A DNA stretch of 64,000 nt. Origin: Nematostella vectensis. Taxonomy: Eukaryota > Cnidaria > Anthozoa > Actiniaria > Edwardsiidae. Where the stretch lies: positions 10,379,719-10,443,718 of the forward strand of contig NC_064046.1 in assembly GCF_932526225.1 (NCBI RefSeq). The letters are read 5' to 3'. The notes under the pieces were generated by a model. That model made no database searches, was not told where the DNA came from, and saw only the letters and a program-made list of their open reading frames with translations. Positions 10,593 to 22,133 of this stretch are shown here, in pieces. The position numbers were made by a program, and so were the translations under genes. Each line of letters begins with the position of its first letter. Within the stretch, counting starts at the first letter, position 1.

Positions 10593-12508
10593 TCATACCT
10601 TTTTGAAAACCTTAAGATGGACAAAAATGGCTAGCAAGGTGAACATGAACTGGTTCTTATTTTCTCTGACACAGTTGTAAAAATGGAGGTAGAGGACAGG
10701 TGGCAGTTTATGCTGATCTTCTGTCCACTTAACCAGCACATCTAGTGGAATGGAGATGGTCAGATTTGAGTCATGTGGAAACTGGTAGTAGTCAAAGCTG
10801 TCATAGAAGGCTTTTCCCTGAGACACTTGGCAACTGTGGATTAAAGACCCAACCAGGTGAATTCCAACCATCCTAAGGCCAGCCATCGATTTGCTGATTC
10901 TCCGCAAATTGGGGATGTTTGTGGTGTGCTGGTCCATACCATCATTAATGTCCCATAGAAACATGACTGTGCATGATTTGGTAGACAGTGAGTGTGTTCT
11001 GCCTGTAACTGTAGCCAAGGGAACCAGATTATTAAAATTTTAAAGAATAGTGGACCTTTAAAAAACTTAACAAACCCTGGCTAAACAAATGAATCAATTA
11101 ATTTATTAATTAAACATGAACCTACATGTACAGCATAATACTCACCATACTAACTCTAGATGGGCATTTAGAAGTTGATCAATTCTGGCTCGTTATCCTT
11201 TATCGATTGTGCCTTCTTTTTCCCGTTTGTACTGTATGCAATCATTGCACTTAGTAAACCGATTTTCCTAAAAATTTAACGAGGAAAAAAACATAAGGGA
11301 TTTCACCATTTTTCGTATGATGTTCAGTGTTCTATAGTCCAATGAAGTAGAAGTAACTTCAACAAGAATTACTGAGTACCAGTTCCTGCAAACTCAAAAC
11401 TGATTATCAATAATAATACATTACAACAACACATGTGATATATTCACTTTGAAATGTGGCATGATTACCTTATGGATAAGTACGTGACTGAAGTGCTGCT
11501 CCCACAAACGAAAGAAATGAGAAAGGGATATTAATGGCAGGCCAAATCTTGTGTTTTCATCTTTCATTTTTTTATATATATCGACCCCACTAAAACAGGA
11601 TGGCAAATGAATTGTCTTGCTATCTGGTTGGTTATCGCCAATGGAGCCAATAAAGAATTGCAGCCACGCTGCTGTCTTTGCCATGATCCTTTTTTTCCCC
11701 TTTGTTTCCATGCTGTACCACAACAACTCCATTTTTGTACTGCTTTTCCACCCGTGAAAAACTGCTTCTGCTAACATTACAAGCAGGGAGCCAAGCTTCT
11801 TTGCACACAATCTTGCCCCTTCTCAAAAACTCTGTCTCAAACTCCCCACTATCATTAAGTTTGCTGTGTGACTGAAGTCCAATAAATAGTTTCTCCTTTC
11901 AGCCTGTGTACGTTCCTTTAAGGTTACTTGAGCATGATTAAGGTCCTCAATTGACAAAGACCTCATACACTTGTTGCTGCAACATTTAATTGTTAATATC
12001 CACAACAGATCTTCATCAGTCCTCAGTTTTAAGTCTGTAGAAAAATAAATACACTGACTATTATTATGTACACTGTACTTGTAAATCAGAGTTTGTTTTT
12101 TCCTTCAGCATATTCTTTTTCAAACCATGTCTGAAATGGTGAAGTAAATCCTTCAGTGTTAAAGTCCAAATAAGGAAATTATTTCCATGTAGCAAATTCT
12201 GGCCTGTATTTTCTTGACCTGTCCTCCACTTTGATAAAAGCTGCTGAGTTTAGCTTCATTGCAGACAATTTTGATTTTAATTCACACGTCTTTGGCAAGA
12301 AGGGATTTGCTTTCATTAATGCTAATATTTCTCTGCACTTAATGATTTTGATGTTCCATTTCTTTGAATTTTTTATGATGGATGATGAGCCTCTTGCCTT
12401 TAAAGCTTTGTGCAGCATTAAGCTACTGCGATTTGCAATGCTCTTTTTATTTTGAAATGGTTGAGAATTTGATCCCAAACTTACTCCATCAGTTACAACA
12501 ATATACAC
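10593..12508 (-). pseudogene. Decayed DUF7869-type gene
   Basis: Pieces on the minus strand read in order: 12179-12508 (FIKVEDRSRKYRPEF), 11823-12005 (KCCSNKCMRSLS, ERRNYLLDF), 11632-11826 (GKIVCKEAWLPACNVSRSSF), 11421-11810 (GDNQPDSKTIHLPSCFSG, PLISLSHFFRLWEQHFSHV) and 10604-11018 (LPPVLYLHFYNCVRENKNQF). I recognise this as the family of large transposase-like proteins with a C-terminal DUF7869 region, common in cnidarian genomes. The last piece looks spliced (acceptor TACAG at about 11000, donor GTATGA at about 10603). Frame differs between neighbouring pieces inside what should be one exon, so this copy is broken. The BEL LTR begins 40 bp beyond its end, so that element landed inside or next to it. 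Confidence 0.5.
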
Positions 12509-13533
12509 ATTTTTGCTAAGAAATGGTGAAACATATCTTGTTTTTCCTGTGTCTCAACCATTTGTCAATGTTCTTTTTAATTTCAGTATTGCAAATATCC
12601 AAGATGTTTTTGTCATTGAAATGTGCTACATCAAGCGAGAGAACATCTTAAAATAAAAATAAACATCTTCGTTTAACTTAAATGAAGTACAGTTAATGCG
12701 TTAATGCGGACACCATCAAGACCTGAAAAAGTGTCTGTATTATCAGAGTGTCCGCATTAAGCGGGCTGTTCCAAAAGACGTCAAAAACACTTACAGCTGA
12801 TATCACAAAGTAAACGGCAATAGTCAAACTGCAATAAAACTCAAGTCAAGTTTTTTGGTATAATTTGATGAAAATGTTCTGATTGCTGGCCAATTCCAAA
12901 CTTAGTACTCTAACCATACATGTAGTTTTGTCCCTTTTCACATTGTTTTTGCATGCTTATTCCTGTCTCTGTAATCCAGTTAGTTTCAGAGAACTTGTGA
13001 TTACAGTACCTATGTACAGCAAAAGCTTAATACGGGTGTCCGTATTAAACAGGTGTCCGTAGAGCGGGGTTCCACTAGTGAAAGATCCCTAGTCAGTCAC
13101 TTCTTTGTTATTTTTTTTTTCAATACTGGTATTGCATTAGAAGACTGATTATTTCGAAATCTCAAAATAATTCCAACAACGTTTCATACTTTATTCAAAA
13201 AAATCAATCGTACCATACCTTTGGGTTTTTCAAAACCATCACAATTGTTATCAGCTTGATCAACCCAACTTTGTGGCAAACTCCTGGGCTTTTCATCTTC
13301 ACTGTCAGCATTTGAGGTATTGGCATCAATACTATCATCCAATAATGGGTATACTGTAGTATATATAAAAAAGGAAGGAATTAAGAGATGAATAGTGGTG
13401 GATATATTATACAAGAAATGAAGCGTAGACATTTATATCCTGCTGCCACTGTTCACCAACCCTCATAACATTAGGTGTGGGTTGTATACATGCATTTACT
13501 GTACATAATTGATGCTTTCTTAATATTCTTTAG
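12509..13533. other. Gene-free stretch
   Basis: No coding evidence. Two related short motifs about counting strings such as GTGTCCGCATTAA and GTGTCCGTATTAA recur at 12720-12760 and 13030-13065, suggesting a small dispersed repeat. Confidence 0.35.
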
Positions 13534-13755
13534 GGCTGTGACTTGGAAAATTCACATTCTTTTCAGAAGTTTCTTGGGCACATCAAGCAGGTCATGGATC
13601 CTGAAGAAGGGAACATTGGCCCAGAAGTTATCAACAGCAATTCTTGTGCAAACGGCATCATAATCACAGGAATGGATACCATTCGTCAGAATGTAACTGA
13701 CCTGCCAAGATTTCAAGGTGTCTCTTTCACCATAGACAAAGAAACAAATGAAAGG
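13534..13755 (+). CDS. Exon-like ORF, unknown protein
   Basis: A pyrimidine-rich acceptor ending TTTAG precedes 13534, an open frame of 74 codons follows (containing GNIGPEVINSNSCANG and ITGMDTIRQNVTDLPRF), and a donor AGG|GTATGT ends it at 13755 in phase 0. The next candidate exon (16336-16504) starts in the same phase. I do not recognise the protein. It could be a piece of the plus-strand gene that reappears at 19.9-20.7 kb. Confidence 0.4.
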
Positions 13756-14169
13756 GTATGTGTGCCTATAGTAAATGTGTACAGAGGAAATCCCCACTCT
13801 GTTGAATGGCCGCTTTTGAATGTTTTGCTTGAACTTATCAAAATACTGAAAATTCTGCCTTAATATTTTTTTTTTCGTTCACAAGATATGAAGGATCAAA
13901 GATGCAAATTAGCCTTTTGATGACGTGACAAGAGGTATTGTTTTAGACAGATGTCTCTAATTTATTGGCAATTTTTTAAAAATCGCATATTGTCTTACAC
14001 AATGATGGTCAGGCCAAGTTGGCTTTATTCATGTAAAACAGTTTCAGTTTATTGTTTTGTCACGCAAGGCTTATACGAGACGGACCTCCTAAATCTTAAA
14101 AGAAAATACATAGTTGATAGTTCGGACAGTCAGATTAATTATATAAATATTTGTTAGGAGAGCTTTCAT

Positions 14170-15800
14170 ATTTTTTTTATACTTATATAAAAAACACACA
14201 CACACAAACACAAATCGAGAAAGAAAAAAAATTAAGAGTCAATAAGAGAAGCCTTTAACTTATTACAAAATGATTTAAGCGTTTTGGCAGACTGAATATC
14301 AGAAGACAATGAATTGAAATATTTAGGTCCCTGATGTCTTAACGCAAACTTATGTATATTTGTTCTAAACTTTGAAATATGGAACAAGTTAGAGCTTCTC
14401 GTGTAATAATCGTGAATTTTAGAGTTCAGTTGAAATATCCTGTTAAATGTTTGGGGAAGTAACCTATTTTTAAATTGATACATTAACTTACCTATTTGAA
14501 ATAATAATAATAAATAATCGAATTTCAATATGTTTAGATTCCTATATATCGGATCAGTGTGTGCATCATAGGTTGCTCCAACAATTATACGTATTGCTCG
14601 TTTTTGGAGCATGAGAATACGATTTAAATTAGATGGATAAGTGGATCCCCAAACACTAACACAGTATTGCAAGTATGGATATAACAAAGAATAATACAAC
14701 GTCAATAGTGATTGCTTTGAAAGGCAAAAACTTGCTTTATACATAATTCCTACAGCTTTTGAAACCTTACGCGCGACATTGGTAATATGTGGTAACCATG
14801 TCAAGTTTTCGTCAAGAATAACACCTAAAATATGTTTCTTTGACTCGCTTTATATTCTGATCACCTAATGTGACCTTTATATCAAAGTTTTGCCCTTTTT
14901 GCCGTGGCCTAAAGATAATATAGTTTGATTTTTTTATATTTATAGATAACTTGTTTGCACAAAACCAATCTGTTAATTTGGTAAGTTCATTATTGATTGT
15001 GAGACATGAGTCTAAGTTTTTATGAGAGAAAAATATACTTGTATCATCAGCAAATAAAAGTATGTCTAAGGCGGTTTAAACGCTACATATATCATTGATA
15101 TAAATCAGAAAGAGAAGCGGCCCGAGCACGCTGCCTTGTGGGACACCGCACTTCACTAATTTACGACAAGAAGAAACGCCATTAAAACTTACAAACTGCT
15201 CTCTATCTGAAAGATAACTTTCAAACCATTTGAGAGGATTTCCACGTATTCCATAGTTATGCAATTTCGCTAGTAAAATGCCATGATTGACCGTGTCAAA
15301 CGCCTTTGACAGATCGATAAAACCGCCTAGAGTATATTTTTTATAATCAATAGCATTAGATAGAGTATCGTATAAATGAAGAAGTGCAAGAGCTGTCGAA
15401 TGGTTCTTTCTAAAACCATATTGCTTTTTTGATAGAATATCATATTTTATCAGGAAATTATATAACCGTTTATACACAACTTTCTCGAAAATTTTTGAAA
15501 AAACTGGTAAGACGGAGACAGGTCTATAGTTTGCATAAAAAGCCTGATCACCAGCCTTAAACAGTGGTAAAACGCGTGCCACTTTTAACTTCTTTGGGAC
15601 TATACCAGACCGAGTAGATAAATTGATAATATCAGCTATTGGTTTGGAAATGATATCAATATTTGGCTTTATAATATCCATGTGGATTTTGTCAAACCCA
15701 GCAGCTGTGCCAGGACGAAGGCTTGACATACCTCTTGACATGTCATCATCACATGACACATTTGCATAAACAGGGCGGGAAAAGGCGGCCGATACAGGCA
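14170..15800 (-). mobile_element. Decayed non-LTR retrotransposon (CR1/Jockey-like)
   Basis: A 5'-truncated minus-strand LINE with the RT domain and C-terminal region, interrupted by stops and frame changes. The 3' end lies near an ACACAC/poly-T tract at 14180-14230. It sits between the exon-like ORFs at 13.5 and 16.3 kb, i.e. in their putative intron. Confidence 0.75.
14232..14804 (-). pseudogene. LINE Pol C-terminal region
   Basis: Contains WLPHITNVARKVSKAVGIMY, LLTLYYSLLYPYLQYCVSVW and LQKRAIRIIVGA, the post-RT region shared by CR1/Jockey-group LINEs. It is the continuation of the RT fragment at 15076-15801 after at least two frame changes. Confidence 0.8.
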
Positions 15801-15801
15801 T
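15076..15801 (-). pseudogene. LINE reverse transcriptase, N-terminal part
   Basis: Contains RPGTAAGFDKIHMDIIK, ANYRPVSVLPVFSKIFEKVV, QYGFRKNHSTALALLH, GGFIDLSKAFDTVNH and CGVPQGSVLGPLLFLIYIND, i.e. RT blocks 1 to 5 of the LINE type. The catalytic FADD box follows immediately downstream (about 15015-15060) but in another frame and behind stops, so the enzyme is dead. Confidence 0.85.
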
Positions 15802-16335
15802 AAATATGCCTAGATTTGTTTGTTTTACGCCTAACTTTATTCACTTAAGTGTAAAACTATGCCCAGTTTTAATGATCTCAGGGGTGTTTTCCAAATGATT
15901 TTTTTCCTAATTTTACTGGAATTACACCCAAAATTCTGATACTAGACGTCAAATTATGCCATGTATTTTTTCTTAGTTTAGAGCCATGATAAATCTTTGA
16001 TCCTTCATATCTCGCGAACCAAAACAGGTATCGACAGAGACAGAATTTTCGGTATTAGTGATGTTGAAGGACAACCCTCAGTCCACTTCCTCTCCTCTCA
16101 GAAGTGATATGCACTTTAATAACTATTGGACGGATAACAATATCAATTTGAAATACATGTAGTCCATCTATGTTCTGGTTAAAAACCCTCTTAATTTCCA
16201 AGCAATTTCTGTGTAAGCCAAACCACTATTTTTGGCCACCTGGAGGTCCCCAGTTTCACTGTATCTGTCGATTAAACAATTGTAAGTGAGAAAATATCCC
16301 AACCGAATTTCTTACATATTTGTTCTAACTTGCAG

Positions 16336-16504
16336 ACTGCAAATGATATCATTAAGATGGTAGCTAAAGTTAACTTCACTAAGTTGACTTCCTTCAGCAT
16401 ATCATTAATCACAAAAATAGACGATGTAAAATATCTGAAAGAAGTAATGACAGCTGAGGGTGCCACATCTTCAAAATCAGGGCACTTTTATTACAAATCT
16501 AAAG
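16336..16504 (+). CDS. Exon-like ORF, unknown protein
   Basis: Acceptor CTTGCAG before 16336 and donor AAAG|GTCAGT after 16504 frame a 169-nt open stretch encoding TANDIIKMVAKVNF and LITKIDDVKYLKEVMTAEGA. It starts in phase 0, compatible with the exon ending at 13755. Not recognised. Confidence 0.4.
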
Positions 16505-16626
16505 GTCAGTAGAAATTAGTTTAATGATGCACTTGGCCAAATACCCTCTTAATTTCTTTGAAGTTTTGTTCAATGACCAAAGTTGGGCTGTAATGGCCGT
16601 GATCGAAAGCCTTTTTTGCACAAACG

Positions 16627-17018
16627 TGTAAGCACGCATACGGTTTCTAGTTTCTTTATTTTCACAATCTCATGCGTAAATGAAATCAATGATAATATAA
16701 TAGGTACAGTTATTAAGCTATTGTTACAATGCGTGTTACGATAATCAAAGGCACTAGATTACACGTCTAAATGTGGTAGGGTTCTGTTGCTATTAAATAT
16801 TAGTTATAACAAACAAAAAGGTTGCACTCGCCAACGTTTGCGGGTCTCTAGAAAGGTTTCTAGTCTTGATTTATTTGTCACAGTTATCTCACGTTTGTCC
16901 TATTAGGTAATCAGTTCTTACGGTAATTCGATATTTATTTAAGGCCGATCAACTAGGTACAACACGGGCTACGTAACATCGATAGCATTTTATGAACGCA
17001 TAACTGAATGCCGTTACA
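16627..17018 (-). repeat. 3' LTR of the second BEL element (392 bp)
   Basis: Ends form a short inverted repeat (TGTAA...TTACA). On the minus strand the LTR start is directly preceded by a purine tract TTTAGGGGAGCCA, which would serve as the polypurine tract. No second copy is in the window, so the ends rest on these signals only. Confidence 0.55.
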
Positions 17019-17277
17019 TGGCTCCCCTAAATTGGTTTATCAATTTATCCCTTACAGTGTTCATTGAATCAAATAAATCAGGTCTTTAGGCTATATGTAA
17101 AGTTCTTGTAGATCGCTTGGTCTACGTTATCAAACCTCTGCCATCTTGTCTTGTCCGTGGTCTTGTGTAGGCTCCTCGACGGGAATCTCCCTGGTCTTAC
17201 TCCAAGGCTGGTACTAGCAGTACCAAGGGTGGGTGGTGCTTCTCTTCGCTGGCCCTTGGCGGAAAGTTTGGACGTTC

Positions 17278-18298
17278 CTACGACCAATGTGACACGTCGC
17301 ACAAGCCCGTCGTCATCTGGTTCTGCGTTAGAGATGCGTGCGACTTTCCAGCATTTGCAGGGCGCGTCTCGTTCTTTATCAGTACGATGTCATTTTCTTG
17401 CAAATTTCGTCTAGGACGTACCCACTTTTGACGTTCTTGAAGAGAGGTGAGATGTTGCACTCTTCTCCACATTTTCTTTGAGTACTGGTCTGGTCATTGA
17501 AGCATTCCAGGCGGAGGAAGAACTACCTTTGTCTTCATGGTAAGAAAGTGGTTAGGGGTGTGTGTTTCAGCGGCGTCAGCTAAGGACAAGGAATGTTGTG
17601 TCAGTGGCCGGCTGTTGACGAGTGCTTTTGCCTCACACATAAATGTGAGAAGCGATTCCGTCATTGAGTTGTCGCTCATTTTTCTCGAGAAGTGCGGAGA
17701 TAACGCTTCTCACCGTTCGGATCTGCCTCTCCCACACTCCTCCTCGATGGCTGGCGGATGGGGGGTTGAACTTTGTCTCGAACCAATCACAGTTCTCTTG
17801 AAGCATTTCTGCTTTCACCTTTTCACAATCCATCTCTGTTAGGGCTCTCTGTAATTCGTTCTTTGCACCAATTAGGTTAGTGCCTTGGTCGCTTCTCATT
17901 TCCCTTACTGGGCCTCGCCTGCAGATGAAGCGGCGTAGGACGTTGATATACGAATCGGTTTCCAAGCTGTGGGCTACCTCTAGATGGATGGCCCTTGATG
18001 CCATGCACGTGAAGAGGACACCGTATCTCTTCAGCTCTTTGCGACCTTCCTTTACATACCAATGACCGAAGTAGTCTACACCTACGTATGTGAAAGGAGG
18101 GGAGGGGTTCAGCCTAACGTTTGGAAGATCGGCCATCTTCTGTCCTTGTGCGGCGGCTCTAAGCTTGTTACATACGACGCAGTTGTGGATGAATCTTGAC
18201 ACCGCGGCGCTGCAGCCGACAATCCAATACCCTGATAATCGAATCTCGTTTACTGTGATCCCTCTTCCTTGGTGGGAAGATTTGCCATGGACTTGCAC
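17278..18298 (-). pseudogene. BEL integrase with zinc-binding and core domains
   Basis: 17633-18298 has the H2C2-type N-terminal segment (CVVCNKLRA) and the rve core with all three acidic residues: D in TYVGVDYFG, D in MRSDQGTNL and E in GGVWERQIR. Downstream frames 17494-17679 (KALVNSRPLT) and 17278-17472 (MWRRVQHLT, KWVRPRRNLQENDIVLIKNE) are the C-terminal DUF5641-like end. Three frames are needed, so it is broken although the core itself is open. Confidence 0.85.
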
Positions 18299-19238
18299 GC
18301 ATCTACTAGCTCCTTAACTTGCTTCGCTAAGAACATTTTACATTTTTCTAGGTTGTGTGCTTCCTCGCATAACGGACATGATGGTTGCCCTTCGTTGCTA
18401 GGAGGGTCAGGAGGGTTCCTTTCTTTAACCAAGGTTTTCCTTGTCGCTGCTCTTTGACGTCTGTTTCCTTTCTTCTGGGTTCCCTTGAAGTCGGTTCCGA
18501 CATGTTTCTCTTTCTCTAGTTCCTTTCTCCTTGCTGCGAGTGCGTCGTACGAGAAGACGGGATGATTTGCGTCCGAGGCGGCTTCCTGTACGTATTCTAC
18601 GCGTGTGACAGATAAGCTGCCGAACTCCTTCAGATACCGGACGGATTTCATGGTTTCTTGCGTCTTAACAAGGAAGTCACTATATTCTTGTAGCTTTTCA
18701 CTTGTGGTGCACACGGGCCAAGCATTCAGTTTCTCACGGTATGCCTCGTAGATTCTGAATGGGTCTTCATTGCGATCTTTAAGAATTTGTCTAGTGCGTC
18801 TGTAGGCGTCTTCTGTTCTAAGACGTAGCAGGCCTGAGATCATCTTTGCCGCGGCACCGCCAGTGTACTCTCCAAGGTAAAAGAGCTTGTGACCCGGGTT
18901 GATATTTTCTTCAGTGCATCGAAGGCACTTTCCCACTTAGGATAATCCAAAGTTTTGGCTTCAAAGATCAGTGGCTTGAGGACCGGGAGAGTCATTCTGT
19001 TCAGCATTTCGACTTGCTGCCGCTGCATTTCACTATTTTCTCTTTGTAATTGATGGATCTGATCGTAGTGCGCACTGCTAGAGCTCATGGGGATGAATGC
19101 GGGATCGTTCGGCGTGAAAAAAGGGGCACTGTGGTTTAATTGGTAGGTTGCGTTCGACACAGTTTGCGTGATTGGGGTTCCTGTGGCCTGAGCGGTCGTG
19201 TTTACGTACAGATGAGTAGGCAGTGAGTTTCTACTCAT
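18250..19238 (-). pseudogene. BEL gag joined to integrase by deletion
   Basis: Starts at an ATG at 19238. The first part (18840-19238) has a Gln-rich predicted helix (HQLQRENSEMQRQQVEMLNR) and the DUF1759-like start (DYPKWESAFDAL). The second frame (18250-18936) continues with KLFYLGEYTGGAAAKMISGL and ends with one zinc knuckle CPLCEEAHNLEKC. The second knuckle and everything up to integrase are gone. The joint lies in the 18250-18298 overlap. Confidence 0.8.
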
Positions 19239-19329
19239 TTACGGTGGCGAATCGCTGGGGAATCGCACGGCTGATTCTTCTCTGGGTATTTTGCCGCTAA
19301 GGTACGGTGGCCCATAGGTGCAATACAAA

Positions 19330-19612
19330 AACAAGTTCAAGATTTACAAATACAAATTGAAATACACGCATACAAGATCGAAATACAGAAATACAAGTTC
19401 AAAATACACGAATACAAATTGAAAATACACAAATACAAATTCAAAATACACAAATACAAATTCAAAATACACGCATACAAATTCAAAACACACGCATACA
19501 AATTAAAAATACACAAATACAAATTTAAAATACACAAATACAAATTCAAAATACACAAATACAAATTCAAAATACACAAATACAAATTCAAAACACACGC
19601 ATGCGCAAAAAA
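19330..19612. repeat. 21-bp tandem array
   Basis: About 13 copies of a 21-bp unit with core ACACAAATACAAATTCAAAAT. Since 21 is a multiple of three, both strands stay open and would encode heptapeptide repeats (HKYKFKI on plus, NLYLCIL on minus). These are by-products of the repeat. Confidence 0.9.
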
Positions 19613-19881
19613 CGAAATGCAGGGTCTGTGCTGCTCATATTAAAAGTGATTCAAGAAAAGCTCAAGTAAATAAGTTTGCAAGTGATTGCTTAGGTCTCTT
19701 TGGCCTAGTAGTCCAGGAAGATCTTGCGGCTACCACCATATTTGTGCTATAATTGTCTTCTCTCATTGGGACGCTTCAAAAAAGCAAAAAAAAAAAAAAA
19801 AACAAAGGGCAAACATTTGTGTCAAAGAAAGCCCATGTGCAATGGACGGGCACATACAGACACCTGCGAATGTTTGACTAA

Positions 19882-20689
19882 AAAATCTGTAAGACCCAAA
19901 AAATCCCTTTAATATCCCCTACAACAAGCAAGGAATCATCAGACACTGATACAGCCGGTGCGTCTGAAGATAATGATCCTGAGATACTACTGAATCGGCT
20001 AATACATGAAAGCATTTCTTTGCCGGCTAGCTTCAGCTTAGAGCTAGCAGAGGCATTAGGACTGCGCCATGACTTCTGCATAATTGATATGAATGACATG
20101 CAGGGTTCTCTATCCAAGATTGACAGGGATCACCAAGATCAGATTGTTGCACAAATTATAGAATCCCAAAAAGAGCAAATACAATCTGATGTTCAAGATT
20201 TATCAGGGGTTCCCAAGGACATTGATATGATATACAAACATGACAACAGCAAGTGGATGTCAGAATGAGTCCCCCTAGTTCAATGTTGATGGATTTAGTG
20301 ACCATCGCACACCTACCCTCCTGAAGGTTGCAGCTACAGAGCACTTGTATCAGCTTTGCAATAGGAGATTTATATCTCCTCTAAGTTTCTGTACAAGTAC
20401 CATGCTGTATTCGCTTTCATCAAGCAAGGCTGTTACTGATCTGTATGGAAAAATGCACCCAAGAGGCTCCTACTCTTCTATAAAATCCTGGCTGAATAAC
20501 CTTTCCATGAACTTGCTTCCCTTCCCAGAAGGAGATTCCCTTGTAGCATTTGATAATGATCAGGTGGTACAAAAGCGGTGGACAGTAAGGGTTGATAACA
20601 AAGCGAAAGTATCAATTTTGACCAGTGTCTGCCAAGCTGAGGTTGATGGAAAAGGAACACTTCAGAGGAGAGAAATCTTTCTCCCAGGT
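19882..20689 (+). pseudogene. Unrecognised plus-strand coding remnant
   Basis: Frame 1 is open from 19882 to 20268 (SFSLELAEALGLRHDF, SGVPKDIDMIYKHDNSKW) and frame 2 continues from about 20282 (NVDGFSDHRTPTLLKV, LVAFDNDQVVQKRWTVRVDN) to a donor CCAG|GTAAAT at 20689. The change of frame near 20270 looks like a single-base indel. The protein style recalls large uncharacterised cnidarian proteins, but I cannot name it. The Polinton island begins 300 bp downstream, within its putative intron. Confidence 0.45.
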
Positions 20690-20997
20690 AAATAATATTC
20701 ATATAATATATGATAGACAATTCAATTACTGAACACTGCTGTAAGCAGGGTTAAAATGATGTCACCACAGCCATTTTAGGAAAACGTGTAGAAACATCAA
20801 GATAACAAGCAAACAAAAAGAAACAAATAAAAGACACTACATAGAACAGTTTCTAGAGGACAAGAAACTTAGGGCACATGGATCACTAAGTTTCCCCGAT
20901 ATGTACATTATTTAGAAATTTATAGTGATTAATAATTTATTTTTAGATGCTGGATGAACAAGAGTAGTAAAGTAAGTCTATACATCGGGTGGATTCC

Positions 20998-21220
20998 AGT
21001 ACCCCGGCCGCGCGGTCGTGGCGTGTTCTGATTGGTTGTTGAAAATGGCGTGCTGTGATTGGTCAGAATAGATCGGGCGGAAGTGACGTCACGAGTGGAC
21101 TTTGGACTGGGGTGTTTGGACTTTGGACTTTAGAGGGGGAGGGGTGGTGGGTGGGGATTGGTGGGATTTGGAGGGGCGAAAGTAATTCGTCCACACCATA
21201 TTTAGAGTAAACTCATTTTT
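20998..21220. promoter_or_regulatory. Terminal regulatory region of the island
   Basis: Contains inverted CCAAT boxes (ATTGG at 21031, 21058, 21157), a GC box GGGCGG at 21075 and a perfect CRE/ATF site TGACGTCA at 21084-21091, followed by direct repeats of GGACTTTGGACT. The set resembles an adenovirus-type early enhancer/promoter. What it drives is unclear, since the nearest gene (minus strand) ends towards it. Confidence 0.45.
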
Positions 21221-21226
21221 TTTATT
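21221..21226 (-). terminator. Polyadenylation signal AATAAA
   Basis: AATAAA on the minus strand, 44 nt after the stop of the leftmost ORF at 21270. Fits the end of the RING-gene transcript. Confidence 0.6.
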
Positions 21227-21269
21227 AAAACAACATGGCTACAAAGGTCCATAAAAAGAACGTGATTTC

Positions 21270-22133
21270 TCAAGTATCTAGCGTAATGTTCTTAGCGTTC
21301 CCAAAGAATGTTTGAAAAGTCAATGGCAGGTACTTCGAGTTCGCGCCGACGCGGCCTTCGACGTGGATGATTAGCCTTAGGGTATTGTTGGGTGAAAGTG
21401 TTGGGTTACCTGTGGTCGACTGTTCTTGGGGTAGTGATGGGTTACCTGTGGTTGGGTCTTGGGAGGGGGGTGATGGGTTGCGCCTGTTGTTCTCGGCTTC
21501 AGAGGCTTGTACAAACGTGTACAGTTCTTCCCTGTGCCGCAACATGTACCGGAAGTAGGCAAAGGATTGTAGAGAAGCAAAGACGCGTGGGGCTAGGGAA
21601 CCCGGTTGCATGCCGTCCAGTCGTCGTAGGTTCATTTTTCGTATGACGTTCAGGATGCGTTCGGAGATGTTGACCGAGAGGGGATTGCTTGTTACCAGGG
21701 GGAGTACTTGTTCCAGAGCTCTTATGAGGGTTCTGTAGCAATCATCGAGAGTCCGTTCTAATTGACGGGTTGGTGGAGGGTTGAGTTGGACGACGGGTAG
21801 AGGAGGAGAAGGGGGTGGTGGTGGTGTAGGGATGTCTCGATTGACTTCTTCACCGCTTTCATCGTCGTCATTAGTAGTATCAGAGACCATGCTCGTATCG
21901 CTATCGTCATCGTCACTGTCGTAGTTGTTGTTGATGTTTCGACGACCATCAAAAGGACCCCAATCGTCGCTTTCGTCACTCATGTAGTCGTAGTTGTTGT
22001 TGTTGTGAACGCGTTGATAACGGCGACGGCGCCGGGTATGATCAAAAGGATTCCAATCGAGAGGGGAACGTTCGTAGAGAGGTCGTAGTTCGTGTCCTAT
22101 GGGTGGTACTGATCGTCGCTTTCCCAGTTCCAC
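21270..22133 (-). CDS. Acidic, proline-rich viral ORF, probably the C-terminal part of the RING gene
   Basis: A 287-codon open frame without an ATG at its start (the first codon is GTG), overlapping the RING ORF end by 37 nt in another frame and lacking a TATA box of its own. It has a basic stretch (HTRRRRRYQR), an Asn/Asp-rich acidic region, a PPPPPSPPLP tract and a helical-looking C-terminal half (CYRTLIRALEQVLPLV, FAYFRYMLRHREELY). The simplest reading is that one indel near 22100-22130 split a longer RING protein of about 535 residues. Function unknown. Confidence 0.5.
   Translation of the reverse strand: MELGKRRSVPPIGHELRPLYERSPLDWNPFDHTRRRRRYQRVHNNNNYDYMSDESDDWGPFDGRRNINNNYDSDDDDSDTSMVSDTTNDDDESGEEVNRDIPTPPPPPSPPLPVVQLNPPPTRQLERTLDDCYRTLIRALEQVLPLVTSNPLSVNISERILNVIRKMNLRRLDGMQPGSLAPRVFASLQSFAYFRYMLRHREELYTFVQASEAENNRRNPSPPSQDPTTGNPSLPQEQSTTGNPTLSPNNTLRLIIHVEGRVGANSKYLPLTFQTFFGNAKNITLDT

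Larger units (their letters stand above)
16627..19238 (-). mobile_element. BEL/Pao internal-deletion derivative
   Basis: On the minus strand gag (18250-19238) overlaps integrase (17278-18298); protease, RT and RNase H are missing. A 3' LTR is visible at 16627-17018. The 5' LTR is not seen; the left-over 5' flank runs into a 21-bp satellite at 19330. This is unlike the BEL copy at 3.3-10.6 kb in sequence. Confidence 0.75.

Noticed and set aside
19337-19643. Heptapeptide-repeat ORFs on both strands
   Set aside because: By-product of a 21-bp tandem repeat.
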